Shown: one piece after another, positions 1 through 11,741 of the stretch | Numbering within the stretch: position 1 is the first letter of the stretch | Layout of the letters: each line of letters begins with the position of its first letter | From: Leptodactylus fallax | Lineage: Eukaryota; Chordata; Amphibia; Anura; Leptodactylidae | DNA: 64,000 bases | Direction of reading: 5' to 3' | Assembly (NCBI GenBank): GCA_947044405.1 | Contig: CAMRHE010000207.1 | Location: 1-64,000 of the forward strand | Program-made: the position numbers and the translations under genes | The notes under the pieces: model-generated | Databases searched by the model: none | The model's input: only the letters and a program-made list of their open reading frames with translations | What the model was told of the DNA's origin: nothing

Positions 1-863
1 AACACAATAATGTCGTCAAGATATACAAGGCATTCCCGGGGCACTAAATCACCTAACACTCTTTCCATCAACCTTTGGAACGTTGCTGGCGCACCTTTTG
101 TACCTTGCGGCATACGAGTGAACTGAAAGAAACCCAAGGGGCATATGAAGGCTGTCTTTTCCTGATCCTCAGGTGCCATTGGGACTTGATAGTATCCCGA
201 TCTTAGGTCCAGCACTGTGAACCAACAGTTTCCATTCAGAGCTTCCAGAGCTTCTTCAATTCTCGGCAGTGTATACTGATCAGGTAAGGTTCTCCGGTTC
301 AGAGTTCTGTAATCCACACATAGGCGAATTGCTCCAGATTTTTTTCTTACCACCACAATAGGTGAGGCATAGGGGCTCTTACTGTCCACAATGATCCCCT
401 GACCTTTCATTTGCTGTAGAGTCTGTCTTAACTCATCAACATCCTTTGGAGCAACTCTCTGTGGTCGCTCCCGGAAGGGAGTAGAATCGGTCAATCGGAA
501 AGTGTGTTGAGCACTTTTAGCACAACCTACATCCATATCATCCATGGAGAACACTTCCGATAATTCAGACAACTTCTGTGTCAGTCGCTGATTCCAGGCC
601 TCTGGTAAATGTGGATCACTCAAGTCAAGATTGAGATTAGGGATTGCATCTCGGATTTGAATCCTGCACACTTCAGCGTATGGATTTACTACAAGCACAG
701 GGTAGCAGTGGGCCACATTCTGGTATGGTCCAATTACGATCGGATGCGGTGAACAGTTCCTCACTGTCACACAGGTAGATAACTCCACTTTATTTCTCCA
801 GTCCTTTCTCTCTGGGATCACCATCCAGCCATTCTGGTTAATCATTTCTTCAGGGGTTTCCAT
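1..863 (-). CDS. Ty3/gypsy pol (reverse transcriptase part), runs off the window edge
   Basis: Reading the minus strand, a frame different from gag is open from an ATG at 863 to the first base of the window, about 287 codons without a stop. Seen near its distal end are the RT signatures LDLRSGYYQVPM (catalytic Asp block) and YLDDIIV (the YxDD catalytic box), preceded by SPYASPIVVVRKK and RLCVDYRTLN, which are typical of Ty3/gypsy reverse transcriptase. The enzyme copies element RNA into DNA in the cytoplasmic particle. RNase H and integrase would lie beyond the left edge. The frame is -1 relative to gag-protease and overlaps its last 22 bases, so expression probably needs ribosomal frameshifting. 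The absence of stops suggests a young copy. Family assignment is secure; intactness beyond the window is unknown. Confidence 0.9.
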   Translation of the reverse strand, partial: METPEEMINQNGWMVIPERKDWRNKVELSTCVTVRNCSPHPIVIGPYQNVAHCYPVLVVNPYAEVCRIQIRDAIPNLNLDLSDPHLPEAWNQRLTQKLSELSEVFSMDDMDVGCAKSAQHTFRLTDSTPFRERPQRVAPKDVDELRQTLQQMKGQGIIVDSKSPYASPIVVVRKKSGAIRLCVDYRTLNRRTLPDQYTLPRIEEALEALNGNCWFTVLDLRSGYYQVPMAPEDQEKTAFICPLGFFQFTRMPQGTKGAPATFQRLMERVLGDLVPRECLVYLDDIIV

Positions 864-2329
864 AAGGACATAACTCCCCCTTCAAGCAAATCGGGAGCAA
901 TGCTGGAGGCTACTCTCAGAACTCTCTCCCCGCCGGCAGGAACTTCCACGGTTCTCTCACCGATATGATATACCATTCCATGTCGATAGCCAGTAGACAG
1001 GGCATCACAGAGTTCTCTAAGATCAGAAGATATATTCACCGGCTGAGCTGCAGGGTTCCAATCTCTTCCAAGAAACTTCTGAAAAGCATAATGCACTGCG
1101 GGACAATTAGTGCCAAGTATCACAGGAGCTGCACAAGAATCCCCTGTATCAGGACAGACAAGAGCTGTAATCTTCATGGGAGCGACACTCTGATCTTCTA
1201 ATTCAGGGACAGCTATAACTACTTGTAGGCTGCCATCTACAGGATATGATCCTGAATTAAGCCCCCACAATTTCATTTGTCCTGTAGACTGAAGAGGTAT
1301 ATCCCTCAGATACTTTTGGTAGAACGAGCGATAAATCAGGGTCACTTGAGATCCTGTATCAAACAGGGCAGGAGCGGCATGACCATTGACAGTGACTTTG
1401 ACAACGGACCTGGAGCCCGCGATAGCGCCTCTGGTCTTTACTCGGCCCGCCTTCCTTCGGTGTCTTTGATTCTGAATAGAGAAGACAGCACTGTGTCCCA
1501 ATCCCTCACTGTCCTCCGTACACTGTCTGGCAGTATGGCCCGTCTGACCACATTTATAACAGGTTCTAGCATCCTTCCTCCACTGAGTGGCAGTGGGTGG
1601 AGTGGAGGACTGTCTAGATTCTGACTGCTCCGCTGGTTTGTCCTTGTTTGAATTAGGAACAACATCTTCTTTAGAGATGCTTTTCGCTTTCTTAGGGGTA
1701 CTAAAACTAATGTCAGCTTCTTGTTTCTTCACTAACTTCATTAAGTCAGGAAATGGAAGGACTCTATCAGATAGTAAGACCTTGAGTACTTGAGCAAGAG
1801 GATGATGAGGTTGTAACCCTCTCACCAACTGACTGGTTCTCATAGCGTCTACCTCTGAAGTAGATATAGCTGCGTGGTACACCAGACGTGAAAGAAGTAG
1901 CTGTAAACGGTTAATAAAAGTAGAGACATTTTCCCCTTCTTTTTGACGAACCATTCGGTAATCAGCAACCATCTGGGCAAGGTCATAGTATGGCTCAAAG
2001 TGATCAGACAGTACTTGTATATAGTCCAATGCACTCACTCCTTCATGAGAGTCTCTGTACAAGCGGATCAATTCTGCAGCAGGAGACCGCAAACTTTCAC
2101 TGATACGCTGCCGCTTGCCTTCTTCAGAGCAAGACCATTCCTTCAGGCATTGGAGAGTATGTTCTTTCCATATCTCAAAGTTTTCCTCCCCTTGTGGTAC
2201 TGGGACATTACCAGAGAATACTTTTAGTTTCTTGTAGTGAGTGGCCTGCAGGCCCTGAGCTAACATTTCAGTCAGCCTGGCTAAAGTGCTAATAGCACTG
2301 TCACTAGAGGAACTGCTAGCGATGGCCAT
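842..2329 (-). CDS. Ty3/gypsy gag-protease polyprotein (PNMA-like capsid)
   Basis: This single 495-codon ORF starts at the ATG at 2329 and ends in TGA at 842-844. Residues about 30-200 resemble the PNMA/Ty3 capsid: a KLKVFSG motif, then EENFEIWKEH, then SLRSPAAELIRL. A zinc knuckle CYKCGQTGHTARQC (CX2CX4HX4C) lies near residue 257, as expected for RNA packaging. After it comes a retropepsin-like active site, ALFDTGSQVTLI, near residue 322, so gag and protease share one frame. Gag assembles the particle and the protease cleaves it. The start is supported by position: the leader, primer binding site and LTR lie directly upstream. No stops or frameshifts are seen, so the copy looks recent. The PNMA likeness is from memory of the family, not from an alignment. 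Confidence 0.9.
   Translation of the reverse strand: MAIASSSSSDSAISTLARLTEMLAQGLQATHYKKLKVFSGNVPVPQGEENFEIWKEHTLQCLKEWSCSEEGKRQRISESLRSPAAELIRLYRDSHEGVSALDYIQVLSDHFEPYYDLAQMVADYRMVRQKEGENVSTFINRLQLLLSRLVYHAAISTSEVDAMRTSQLVRGLQPHHPLAQVLKVLLSDRVLPFPDLMKLVKKQEADISFSTPKKAKSISKEDVVPNSNKDKPAEQSESRQSSTPPTATQWRKDARTCYKCGQTGHTARQCTEDSEGLGHSAVFSIQNQRHRRKAGRVKTRGAIAGSRSVVKVTVNGHAAPALFDTGSQVTLIYRSFYQKYLRDIPLQSTGQMKLWGLNSGSYPVDGSLQVVIAVPELEDQSVAPMKITALVCPDTGDSCAAPVILGTNCPAVHYAFQKFLGRDWNPAAQPVNISSDLRELCDALSTGYRHGMVYHIGERTVEVPAGGERVLRVASSIAPDLLEGGVMSLWKPLKK
861..880 (-). promoter_or_regulatory. gag-pro/pol overlap, candidate -1 frameshift region
   Basis: The pol frame is open upstream only as far as about 880, and the gag frame stops at 842, so any switch must fall in this short overlap. 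It holds a run of five G (minus strand, 876-880) and an A-A-A-C-C-C-C stretch, both possible slip points. No classical XXXYYYZ heptamer is certain, and internal initiation at the ATG at 863 is an alternative. Confidence 0.45.
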
Positions 2330-2477
2330 ACTGGGGGGGGTAACTGGCTGAGCGGAGTTCTTCCTTTACCTGAACCAGGGGAGGAACAGGAGGTCGGTAA
2401 TCCCATGTAGTAGCTAGTGGGAGGTTCCCCTCTGAGCTATATCGCTTCTCCATATCAATGACTATTCCCACTTCTAA
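2330..2477 (-). other. retrotransposon 5' leader
   Basis: This 148-bp non-coding stretch lies between the primer binding site and the gag start codon. It would be the untranslated leader and probable packaging region of the element. A run of eight G or C sits just before the gag ATG. No ORF is seen. Confidence 0.6.
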
Positions 2478-2495
2478 ATCTCAGCAGTGCCTCCA
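2478..2495 (-). other. primer binding site, tRNA-Thr-like
   Basis: On the minus strand TGGAGGCACTGCTGAGAT begins two bases after the inferred LTR end. Its complement resembles the 3' end of vertebrate tRNA-Thr(AGT) including CCA, with two differences as I recall that tRNA. Minus-strand DNA synthesis would start here. Confidence 0.65.
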
Positions 2496-2497
2496 AA

Positions 2498-3474
2498 TGT
2501 AGCCCTATTTGGGGGAGGGGTATGAGTATTATCCCTCCCGCAACAGACTCTGGTGCTGACCTGTGTGTATAATGGGACCTGAAGCCTTCGCTGAAGGGAA
2601 GAGTGGGAACATATATGAAATATATCAGTGCCTCCACCCAGGATAGAGCCTCTGTATTACAGGGAGAATCTCTTCCTGGGACTTACCCATGAAGTACAGT
2701 TAGTAGCCTTAACAAGGATCACTGTACTAATCTCACAGTCTGAAGAATACATACAGATACCACATAAGGTTATAACAGTAGCTTTATAAGAATCAACAGG
2801 GTAATAATACATACATAAAATATACTCAGAACACAGCAATACTACAACAACCAGCAAGTCCTCAACCGTCTTAGGTTATATACCCGGGTATATATATAGA
2901 TATATAGCAAGAGTCCAGTGCACAATACCTCCAGGCAACAGAAGAGATGCAGGGGCCCCTGTGGATGACTGTGGATCCTCGGATTCTTCCAGGAGATGAC
3001 AGACAGCCGATCAGGAGATGATGATGATGATGGTGAGATTCTTCACAGGCAGCAAACAGGGCGACAGTGACGGCAGTAGATGCAGGCCTGACTACCCTAA
3101 CACTGAGTCCTTAACCTGCCAGCTAAACTACTAGTGCCACCGGGCCTCTAACTAGCTAGTTGGCCTTCGGAAGCCTAACCTATCACTGCCCTGAACTATA
3201 TATATATATGGATCCCTAACTACGGTTACTAGCTAGGTCCTGTGAGTATATAGGGGGTAACACATACCTAACTATATACTGTGAAGTAAAGAGGAACAAG
3301 TGGCTCTTAGACTCCCCCAGACATAACATGTCTGTCTCAGCAGCTCTGCTCACATCTCTCCCCCCAGCAGCTCTGCCTCACATGTGTCTGACTCACTGTA
3401 TTTACAAAACAAAACTTGCACTGAATGCCTGGGGTCTCTGAAGCCAAACTGCAGGGGCAAAGAAGCCAGATACA
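2498..3474 (-). repeat. 5' LTR of the Ty3/gypsy element
   Basis: The segment reads TGTA...TACA on either strand, has canonical TG...CA ends, is 977 bp long and abuts the primer binding site at the expected distance. It contains TA-rich blocks at about 2878-2910 and 3197-3212 that could serve as promoter TATA elements. The partner LTR is outside the window, so the outer boundary at 3474 is inferred from the end motif only, and target-site duplication cannot be checked. Confidence 0.6.
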
Positions 3475-3499
3475 TTATATACTAGTAGAAATGGCAGTT

Positions 3500-4515
3500 C
3501 CCTACACACCTTTGGCTTTCAACACTGCCTGAATACTTCTGGGCATGCTCTGGATCAGATTCAAGCATTTCTCGACTGGAATCTGATCCCAGGTCTCTTC
3601 TACACGTTCCCAATGTTGGAGCATACTTGTCGACTCACTTGGGTATAAATACAGCTTTTTCTTCAACTCTGCCCACAAGTGTTTCATTGGGTTGAGGTCT
3701 GGAGACTGTGGGGGCCAATCCAGCACCTCTACTTCATTGACATTGAACCATTTCTGCTCTGATCTCGACATTTGCTTTGGGATGGCTGTTCTGCTGGAAC
3801 ACGTTGTTGTCCTTTTCATACCCATAATACTCGAGTATACAAAGTAACTTGTATTGTAGGATACTCACATATAGCTCAGCATTGAGACCACCATCAATCC
3901 TGGTCAAGTATCCAATGCCTTTGTCTGTGAAACACCCCCATTTCATCGGGCTTCCTCCACCAAACTTGACAGTTCCTTCAATTTCTCGATCCGTTAGGCC
4001 CCTTTTCCCTTGTTTCTTCCAGACACATTTACACCCATCAGAGTTCAGTCTGTGGACTTTCATCTCATTGTTCCAAATCACCTGTTTCCAATCTTCCACT
4101 GTCCACTTATCATACTTTTGTACAAACTCAAGCTGACGCTTCTTATGACGATATTAAAGTTGAGGCTTCTTCACCTTTTTTGGGCTACCATTCCAGGCTT
4201 GTGTAATGTGCATCGCATGGTGGCTCCATGGACGTCTGTGATGTCACTATTACAAAGCATACGAGCCACCTGCACTGCCGTGTTTGTCTCGCCATAAGTG
4301 ATAGACCTTGTGATGAGTCGACTTATTGACTCCGATATTTTGCCTGGACATCCACCTCTTGGCTTTTGATTGGATGCACGGACTTCATTTCATATTCTTC
4401 CAACTGTCCTGGCACTCACATGATGCAGTTTGGCAATTTTCTTGACTGAGAGACCTCTACCAATGAGCTGGATGATGCTATTTCTCTTTTATTGGGAAAG
4501 CTTCCTCATGGCTGA
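3500..4515 (-). pseudogene. Tc1/mariner-like transposase remnant
   Basis: Minus-strand fragments give a DDE transposase in pieces. Residues like EDWKQVIWNNEMKVHRL, GGSPMKWGCF and LDWPPQSPDLNPMKHLW correspond to the catalytic domain, with the second and third acidic residues near the expected places. The N-terminal DNA-binding part is recognisable up to about 4515 but carries stops. At least one frameshift lies near 3780, where the two longest fragments overlap in different frames. The element lies just outside the retrotransposon LTR. Terminal repeats were not clearly identified, so the ends are approximate. It cannot encode an active enzyme as it stands. Confidence 0.8.
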
Positions 4516-4519
4516 TCCT

Positions 4520-6035
4520 CGATCTTAACCCCCTTTTTTCGCTTGGGAATCAATCTAATAACACCCTGAGCTATTAGGGAATGTGAGAAGAGGTTGTAAT
4601 TTGTAGTATACAAGAAGAAAAAGATTTTTCCACCACCAGGAGCAAAACTGTAACCGTACAGTTACATGATAAGAATCTGCATAACTAACCATATGCTAAA
4701 TAGTTGCAAGTGAAATATATGTATGAGATAGCCAAGATGCATAGTCTATAAAATGATGGTAGTCTCATGTTCAAAGCTGTAGTGGATGGGGAGATATGGA
4801 GCCTGAAAGTCACAAGTTCTAAACAGTGTTACCCTTTTGCTGGTCAGCATAGTTAAACTTTCTTAACCTCTTTTTATGTTTATTGGTAATATATAATACT
4901 GGTGAATGTAATAATTGTTCTGGAAAATTTGCTCAATTGTCTAAATATTGGTAAAAATACTTGGGTATAATGAAATGATACCATAATGTATGTAGACATT
5001 TCTGCGTCTAGGTTGCTGGTGGTGGTAAGGAAAGTACATAAGGGACATATATGCCCATACTAGAGCATTATGGGATTTATAAAGTGCTTTTAAAGAAGAC
5101 TAAAGAATGAATCTAAGAAGAGTTACAAACATAGACCTACTGAGATGAAACAGCTCCGGCAGCAAAGAGGGAGAACAGAGTTGGGCTTTGAAGATCTCTT
5201 ACTGCCTTCTACACATCCACCAAGAACTATTTCATGTATATTTCTATGTTAAGTAGTTCCAATATCTCCCCTTAGATGTTACCCCTCCTGGGTCATCTTG
5301 TTTCCTTTTATCTCCCCCTCCATTTCCCTTATGTAGCTCTTCTTTACTCCAGTTTTCCCATAAAAGAGACAGAGAAGGGTTTCTTTTACTCATCGGATGA
5401 CTGTACGACACATAATATACTTCATTCAATGCACATTTATGAAGTAAGCCATTTTAACTGGATTGTGCAGCTGGGCAGGAAGAATGTATTGCTTCATATG
5501 TGTGTGGGTGTTGGGGTGCACAGAGATCATCACTTGCAATGTAAACAGAACAGATGGAAAATAATGTGTGAAAAGGAAGTAAGCTGAGATTTTGTCATGT
5601 CGATGGCAACCGCTAATACACAACTATGAAACCACTAGTATACTGCAAATATCCATTTCTTGCTTTGGCAAAGCTAGTATATATTACACTGTATTCACAT
5701 ATCTGGATTTTGCCGACATGTAAAGTTTGTGCCAAATATGAACCACACCCCACCCTTCTTATTTCCAGATCTGTCCAGTGTTGCCCATGGTTGATCCTTT
5801 TTTCACATCTGTACAAAACAGATCAACTTTTTTTAGCATTTCATTTACTATACTTTGTGTCACTGGCTCTATGAAAAATGGATGACACATAGATGCCACC
5901 TGTTTTCTTTCATGGACCCATAGACTTGCATTAATGTGATGCATCTGCATCAATGGAAAAAACAAACCTGCCTCCACTTTTTTTTGCAGACCCAATGGGG
6001 CAGATTTAGTGTTTCGGACTCCAGTCTTAATAAAG
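4520..6035. other. no gene recognised
   Basis: This stretch is AT-rich with short, unconvincing ORFs on both strands. I see no splice-bounded coding block, RNA gene or recognised transposon. The end of the Tc1 remnant may extend to about 4660. Confidence 0.5.
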
Positions 6036-6043
6036 GTCCCGAC

Positions 6044-6870
6044 CAGGGCCGCTTTAACCATAGGGCCAACGGTGCACTTGCACAAGGCCCTATGGTAGCG
6101 GGGGCCCCCTTTGGAAAGTGGGATAGTCCTGCATTTGTCTCGCTGTCCAGGGCAGTGGGTCCGGACAGCCCCAACTCATCAGTTGAAGTCAGCGATGAAG
6201 TAGGGAGCTCTCTTCTTCACCACCCGGCTACTGTCTTCACTCCCGGGTGTCCTGGGTGCAGGAAGCGCGATGTAGTGACTTCACTCACATCGCGCCTGTT
6301 GCTCCTTGAAGACTCCGGGATCAGAGAGAGGAGTGAATGGGGGAATGTGGAAAGGTGAGTATTAAGGTTTGTTTTTTTTTTCTTTGATATATAAAGTGGG
6401 GGACATGAAACTGGGGGGGGCATGACACTGGGGGACAATCTGAGGAGGACATGATAGTGTGGGAGGACATGATACTTTGGAGGCAACATGGGGGATGGGG
6501 GGGCATGATACTGTGGGGTAAACCTGGGGAATGAGGGGCACTCAATACTGTGGGGGCAACCTGGGGGGGTACATGTCACTGTGGGGGCAACCTGAAGGGG
6601 CCATGACAGTGTGGGGCCAACTTGGAGGGGCAAGTGACACTGTGGGGACAACCAGGAGGATGGGGTGACACGAATCTGTGGAGAAACCTGGAAGGAGGTA
6701 TTATATTGTATGGAGACACTAGGGAGAGCCACTTAGGGGCGTTATACTATGTGGGGGTAATTGAAGGGGCATTATAATATGTGCAGGTCAGGTATTTCTA
6801 GGTGGTGATGGTGGGGGGGGCACTAATGAAACCTTTGCACGGGGCCCACCAATGTGTTAAAATGGCCCTG
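6044..6870. mobile_element. non-autonomous hAT-like MITE, complete
   Basis: The element starts CAGGGCCGCTTTAACCATAG and ends with the inverted counterpart reading TTAAAATGGCCCTG. It is flanked by 8-bp direct repeats, GTCCCGAC at 6036-6043 and GTCCTGAC at 6871-6878 (7 of 8 identical). CAGGG... ends with 8-bp duplications are diagnostic of hAT transposons. It is 827 bp long with no transposase, so it would have been mobilised in trans. Confidence 0.88.
6400..6735. repeat. degenerate G-rich minisatellite inside the hAT MITE
   Basis: Units of roughly 28-35 bp share a core like ACTGTGGGGGCAACCTGG, with about ten irregular copies. Apparent proline-rich ORFs on the minus strand here are by-products of this repeat. 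The same architecture, a minisatellite inside a hAT MITE, recurs at 35435-36531. Confidence 0.75.
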
Positions 6871-6878
6871 GTCCTGAC

Positions 6879-9800
6879 TGGCTCAGGGCACCACTGATTT
6901 ATGAGGAGGCTCTTGTTCCCAACCCACAAGTAGCAGTGGTGGTTCTCCTCTTTAAGTTAACAGTATAACATTTCTCCTGATAAAGAGGTATGCTGTGGCT
7001 ATCCTGGCTTAGATTGTCATTGTTCAAGAAAATAGGGTTGTTATGCCCAAGACACAGCTTCTATTAAAGTACAGAACTTACCGTGACTCTTAACCCTTGA
7101 CTCTGTGGCTCTAGTTTCCTCACAGCTCTCTGCTGTGGCCAAAACCACTCCTATTTATCTGGACTATATAAGCCTCTTGGAGGGAGGGTACACAGGGCAG
7201 AGTATACACTCAGGCAGTCCGGATGTCCAGTGACCATTTCTAGGCACTGCGTCACGCACAGTGCTACCCCAGGCACACATCCAACTTTATCTCACTTCAA
7301 AAACAGTCCTACTTATCTTAAATATAAGTGCCACAAGAACACTGGAGTGGGTTCATCCTCCCAGGGCTTCCATAAGGGTAGACTTAGTAGAAATGGTCTC
7401 CGATAACATGTCACCATGCTGTGCTATAGCATGACTGTAGTCCAACGACTACTATACAGTATAAATCAAGCATTATTGAATTATCAACAAAGGTAGATCC
7501 AAAAGACAATGGTAGATCCAAAAATTGATTTTTTTTTTTGTTGTTGTTAAATATTCCTATTTTGTGGTTATATAATACTAGGTGCTTTGTAGTGCAGCAC
7601 ACAGTGAGCAGCTGTCTAGCTGAGCAATGCTCCATCAGAATATCTGGCTTCATACGGAAAAGAACAAGCTTTGCCAGTGGCTGAACAACCAATGAATTGA
7701 AAGGAAGGGGGAACCATAGGACTCATGTTACGGTATTGTTTTCTTACCCCTTCTCCCTGGCCTGTGAAATATTAATAATGATTGTATATCTTTTTCTTAC
7801 TTCTCATAAGTAGAAACATCTACATCAATAGAAAGCACATCTGGTGAAGAATATAGAAAAATATATGTAAAAATATATTTTCATGTGTATTTTATTGCAT
7901 TTTTACATTGCACCTATATAATATTGATATACTACAAGATATAACACTCATATAAAATCAGCCATAGAGAAACAATATACTGTAATAAAAGCCAATCGAC
8001 CCACATATTATGCATTGAACTAGCAACAGTTCAGAAGGTGCTTATCAAGAGCTTTATATACTTCATGTGCCCAAATAAATGGTTTGAGAACCACCTAGAA
8101 TCTGAAATAATGTAACCATTGTCAGACTGAGATTTCTTGGGTCCACCAGATAAAATGATTTTAGTACCTTTAATTTGGGTGTCTTCTACTGGACTATCAT
8201 TGTATTAGAGTTTGGGGCCACTGGAGGATTCTCTGGTACTCTGGTGGGCCAGTCCATTCCTGGATGTGACTGGTTCAAAGCCAAGCCTTTATTGATCTGG
8301 TGATGCAACATTTCTACTCTTCCAAACTTTCTTGTGCATACTGAATGAGCAGTCAGATATAAGGGCAACTGACTTCCCAGCAGGGTGGACACTGATAATA
8401 CAGTAGATCGCACATACAGTCAGATATACAGTTGCAAGTGCTCCCAAGGTGGCTACTCCATGTTGGCAATGAACCTACAATTTTACAGCACATGCTCTGC
8501 CACCAAAAATGGACTGAAGGTGATGCAGCAGCACTTGTTACCCAGCAATGCCTCATCACTTCCACAATTTTTTGCTGCATCAAACCAGGAAGACATTTTA
8601 AAAAAATAGCCCTTGTGTAAGTGGGCAGGAGGTGCAGCTGAACTATATTATTGGACCATGAGCTAATGCTTTTTCACCCTGTCTGAACTGGTTGTGGTAT
8701 TTCTAATGCAATGGCTTTGGCTAAAGCTGTTCCTGTTGTGATGCTATACACCACTGCTTATGTTTAGCTGGGGAACACCAGGCTTCATTTGTAACCATAC
8801 CCATCATTACTTTTTGGATCACCTAGCTGACTGTATATGACACTCCCAATTGCACATTTGGGGCCACTTATTCCAATAGTCAGATTGCAGGGTCATGCAC
8901 CAGTATGTATAAAACCTATTCTGGACTATTGATGCAGACTTAGCTGTTTGTGCTATGGGACTTACTTTATTAGGATATTTTAGGCTTACTGAGTAGAACT
9001 CTTCAAACCTGAGCAGATCGAAAAACTGAGTATGGGATGTTTGATGCTGTTATTGGCGTGTAGTACTGTGCAATAAAGCATCTACCAAGTCAGGATTTAC
9101 TATTCTTCATTTCTATGTGATCCTAGGCCCCCTGGTCCAGCAGAGAACACATGTTATAGTGGGTTTATAGTGTAATGGCTGTGGATGACGCTCCTGGCGG
9201 TGCACATATGGAGGTACTGAACAGTCTTCCTTACCTAATACTATGGGTGTGATGTACGGGTTATTCCTTGGCGCTGTGCAGCTCACATTATCATGTGACT
9301 AGTGACTTGCATAAATTTTATCTATGTGCATTTGAAATGCTGGCATCCGCCCCTTCCCCCCCATGCATTGTAGGACTATGAGTGGTTGCTTTATTAGCAT
9401 TTTGCAACTGTGTTGTTTCTATCATACAGTATATACAGTATGTATATATGTTCATCTGCTATTGGGTAAGGGCACATTCACATAACCGAGATGCAAAATG
9501 GCCATTTTTCACAGCCATCTTGCACCTGAGGGACGGCTGTTTTCTTAGATCCCACATTACAGTGTATAAAGGGATCTGTGAAAACGGACAAAAATAGAAC
9601 ATGACCTATATTTTGACGGTCCGTTACAATGGACAGTGGATTTTCAGTCCCCCGTCCTGATTGGGCTCCCAGCAATCAGACATTTATTCCCTGTCCTGTG
9701 GATAGGGAATAAGTGTCCATTACGGGATAACCCCTTTAAGTGTATGCCACTATGCAGGATGCTGCATCACATATGCCATCATTTTCTTGGCCCATCTGCC

Positions 9801-10650
9801 CAGTCGGGGTCCACTGTTCTTAGTTCATTCTATCCCATCACATCACTGAATACCAGGTATACTAGAACAAATATTCTTTTGCCTTGATTTTAGTGTATTG
9901 TTACTGAGATCATTCACTGTGGCCTTTAATGTATTGCATTAGATGAACAGAAACTTTTGCTTTGCTAATTAGAGCAGTCTGATAACTCAGATTCTCGAAT
10001 GTTGTCCTATAAGACCTATCAACAGGATGCACAAGCTATTTACAGAAGGCTGTATTCTGTATTCTTACCTTGTGCCATTTAGAATATTAGTATATTTTAT
10101 GTGGCAGAGAGACCTTTGGGATCCCTCAGCATCCAGGGCTTGGTATCTACACCCCTGATGCTGTATTATACTACATTGTTTGAGGAATAAATAACACTTA
10201 CATGAGTGGAACACTGCTGTAGAAACTCATAACCCCTACTATGAAAGAGAGCTCTGCAGCCCCCAGCATGTAAATAAGATAGAAACAACAGCATTCCCAG
10301 CCCCCACTTAATTCTTAATTGGGCACAAAAGAACCCTGTTTTCTTGAACAGTGAGTCATCGGACCACTACTAACCTGCAAGTTATCCTACCGTATATCCT
10401 CCGGCTAGGAAATATATTGCTAAAATGGGAAAACCACTTTAAGGATAGCCCATCAATTTTGTAAAATGGGATAATGACGTTAGATGTGTTTTCCAGAAGG
10501 TTGCCCATTTTTATGTAATGGGTTAAAATATAAAAAAAGCAATATTAATCTCACCGATCTCCAATTGTGCTCACGTAGTTCCTTGGCCTATTTTTTGTGG
10601 GCCTTCTCAGCAGCCAATGATGCGATGAGCTGTCATGTCATATGTGTCTA
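6879..10650. other. non-genic interval with old repeat fragments
   Basis: No gene is recognised in this 3.8-kb interval. About 8150-8290 resembles the end of a common frog repeat containing GGTGGGCCAGTCC. About 9470-9745 carries the motifs 'TTCACATAACCG' and 'ACGGTCCGTTACAATGGA' and an ending near CCCCTTTAAG, like the TTCACAC-type MITEs better preserved at 47.8, 52.5 and 57.6 kb. The remainder is AT-rich and featureless. Confidence 0.5.
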
Positions 10651-10653
10651 GAT

Positions 10654-11045
10654 CAGTGTTTCATAACCTTTTCAAGCAAAGTATCCGCTAGTAAAAAAAA
10701 AGTTTCAAGCAATATCCCCAAAGTAGTGATTAGTTGTAAATCTTAACAAAATAAAGCTCCGGAGCAAAGCATGCAACACTATTCTCATCAAAGAGTTGTG
10801 GAGAATAATGGCCCCTCAGTGCCCCCTACGTATTATAATAGCCTCCTAAGTGTCTCCATACACTGTTTAATGGCCCCTCAGTGCCCCTACGCATTATAAT
10901 GGCCTCCCAAATGTCTCCACACACTGTATAATGGTCCCTCAGTGCACCCCCACACAGATTAATGGCCCCCTAAGTGTCCCCACACACAGTATACTGATTC
11001 CCCTCAGTGCCCCCACATGCAGTATAATGTCCAGATAGCGATGGA
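10654..11045. mobile_element. hAT-like repeat fragment with internal 62-bp minisatellite
   Basis: The left end reads CAGTGTTTCATAACCTTTTC, matching the CAGTGTTTCCCAACC-type hAT terminus. From about 10800 to 11030 a unit of about 62 bp repeats four times, each beginning near 'AATGGCCCCTCAGTGCCC'. No clear right terminus or target duplication was found, so the end is approximate. Confidence 0.55.
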
Positions 11046-11480
11046 GTGGAGCAATGAGCTGGATTTATTACCTACCACTATTGTTTCCTGCTTCTTCTCT
11101 GCTCTGAGGTTCAATGTGATATTAGTGCTCAGCGCCCGGAGCAGAGAGTGAGTAGGGAGCAGAGCAGTGAATAGTGAATCCAACACTCTGTGGCCTCTGT
11201 GGACATGTGACAAAATATATCACACCTGCAGTCTGACAATTTAAATTACAGTTAATAGTATACCAGCAGCTTTGGTCACAATTCTAGAACACAATTGTAT
11301 TATCCCCATTTGTGCAGGCAATACACTTCCACTTGCGGCATCTTACTTTTGGACCTTGAGAACTGAATATAAAAGTGGGTTGTCTCCCATTGAAATGGCT
11401 ACGTACAAGGGGGTCTCTCAAATTTTTCCCTCTCTGGTAAACACAGATGTGATTTTAGGGCATGTTTGAAGCCATAAGTA

Positions 11481-11741
11481 TTAGTCGAATTGTCTGAGGT
11501 AGAGCATTCTAGAGCACCAATGCAGCTCAAGAAAAGTCTTGGAGATGGGAGTGGGATGTTCGTATAACACAGGATACAAGTCTAAGGCATTAACAGAATG
11601 GAGAGGACAGCTAGGGCGGAAGATAGTGACGAGAGAGTAGATGTAGAGAGGCGCAGCGCTATAGAGGGATTTGTGGGTGAGTGTAATAATTTTATATTGT
11701 ATTCTGTAGTGGAGGGGCAACCAGTGCTGGGACTGGCACAA
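11481..11741 (-). pseudogene. L2/CR1-like LINE ORF2 C-terminal remnant (copy A)
   Basis: The minus-strand translation contains QHWLPLHYRIQYKIITLTHK followed by a PLYIYSL block, the pattern found at the C-terminus of L2/CR1/Rex-type ORF2 proteins (LHWLPV..RI.YKI.L...K.L). Only about 86 codons remain and the RT domain is absent. The identical remnant in copy B shows that it predates the duplication. Confidence 0.5.

Noticed and set aside
2878..2912. TA-rich palindrome TATACCCGGGTATA in the LTR, considered as a structured regulatory site
   Set aside because: It may simply be the LTR TATA region; nothing else supports a specific function.
6217..6732. 171-codon proline-rich minus-strand ORF
   Set aside because: It lies inside the hAT MITE and its internal minisatellite; no coding evidence.
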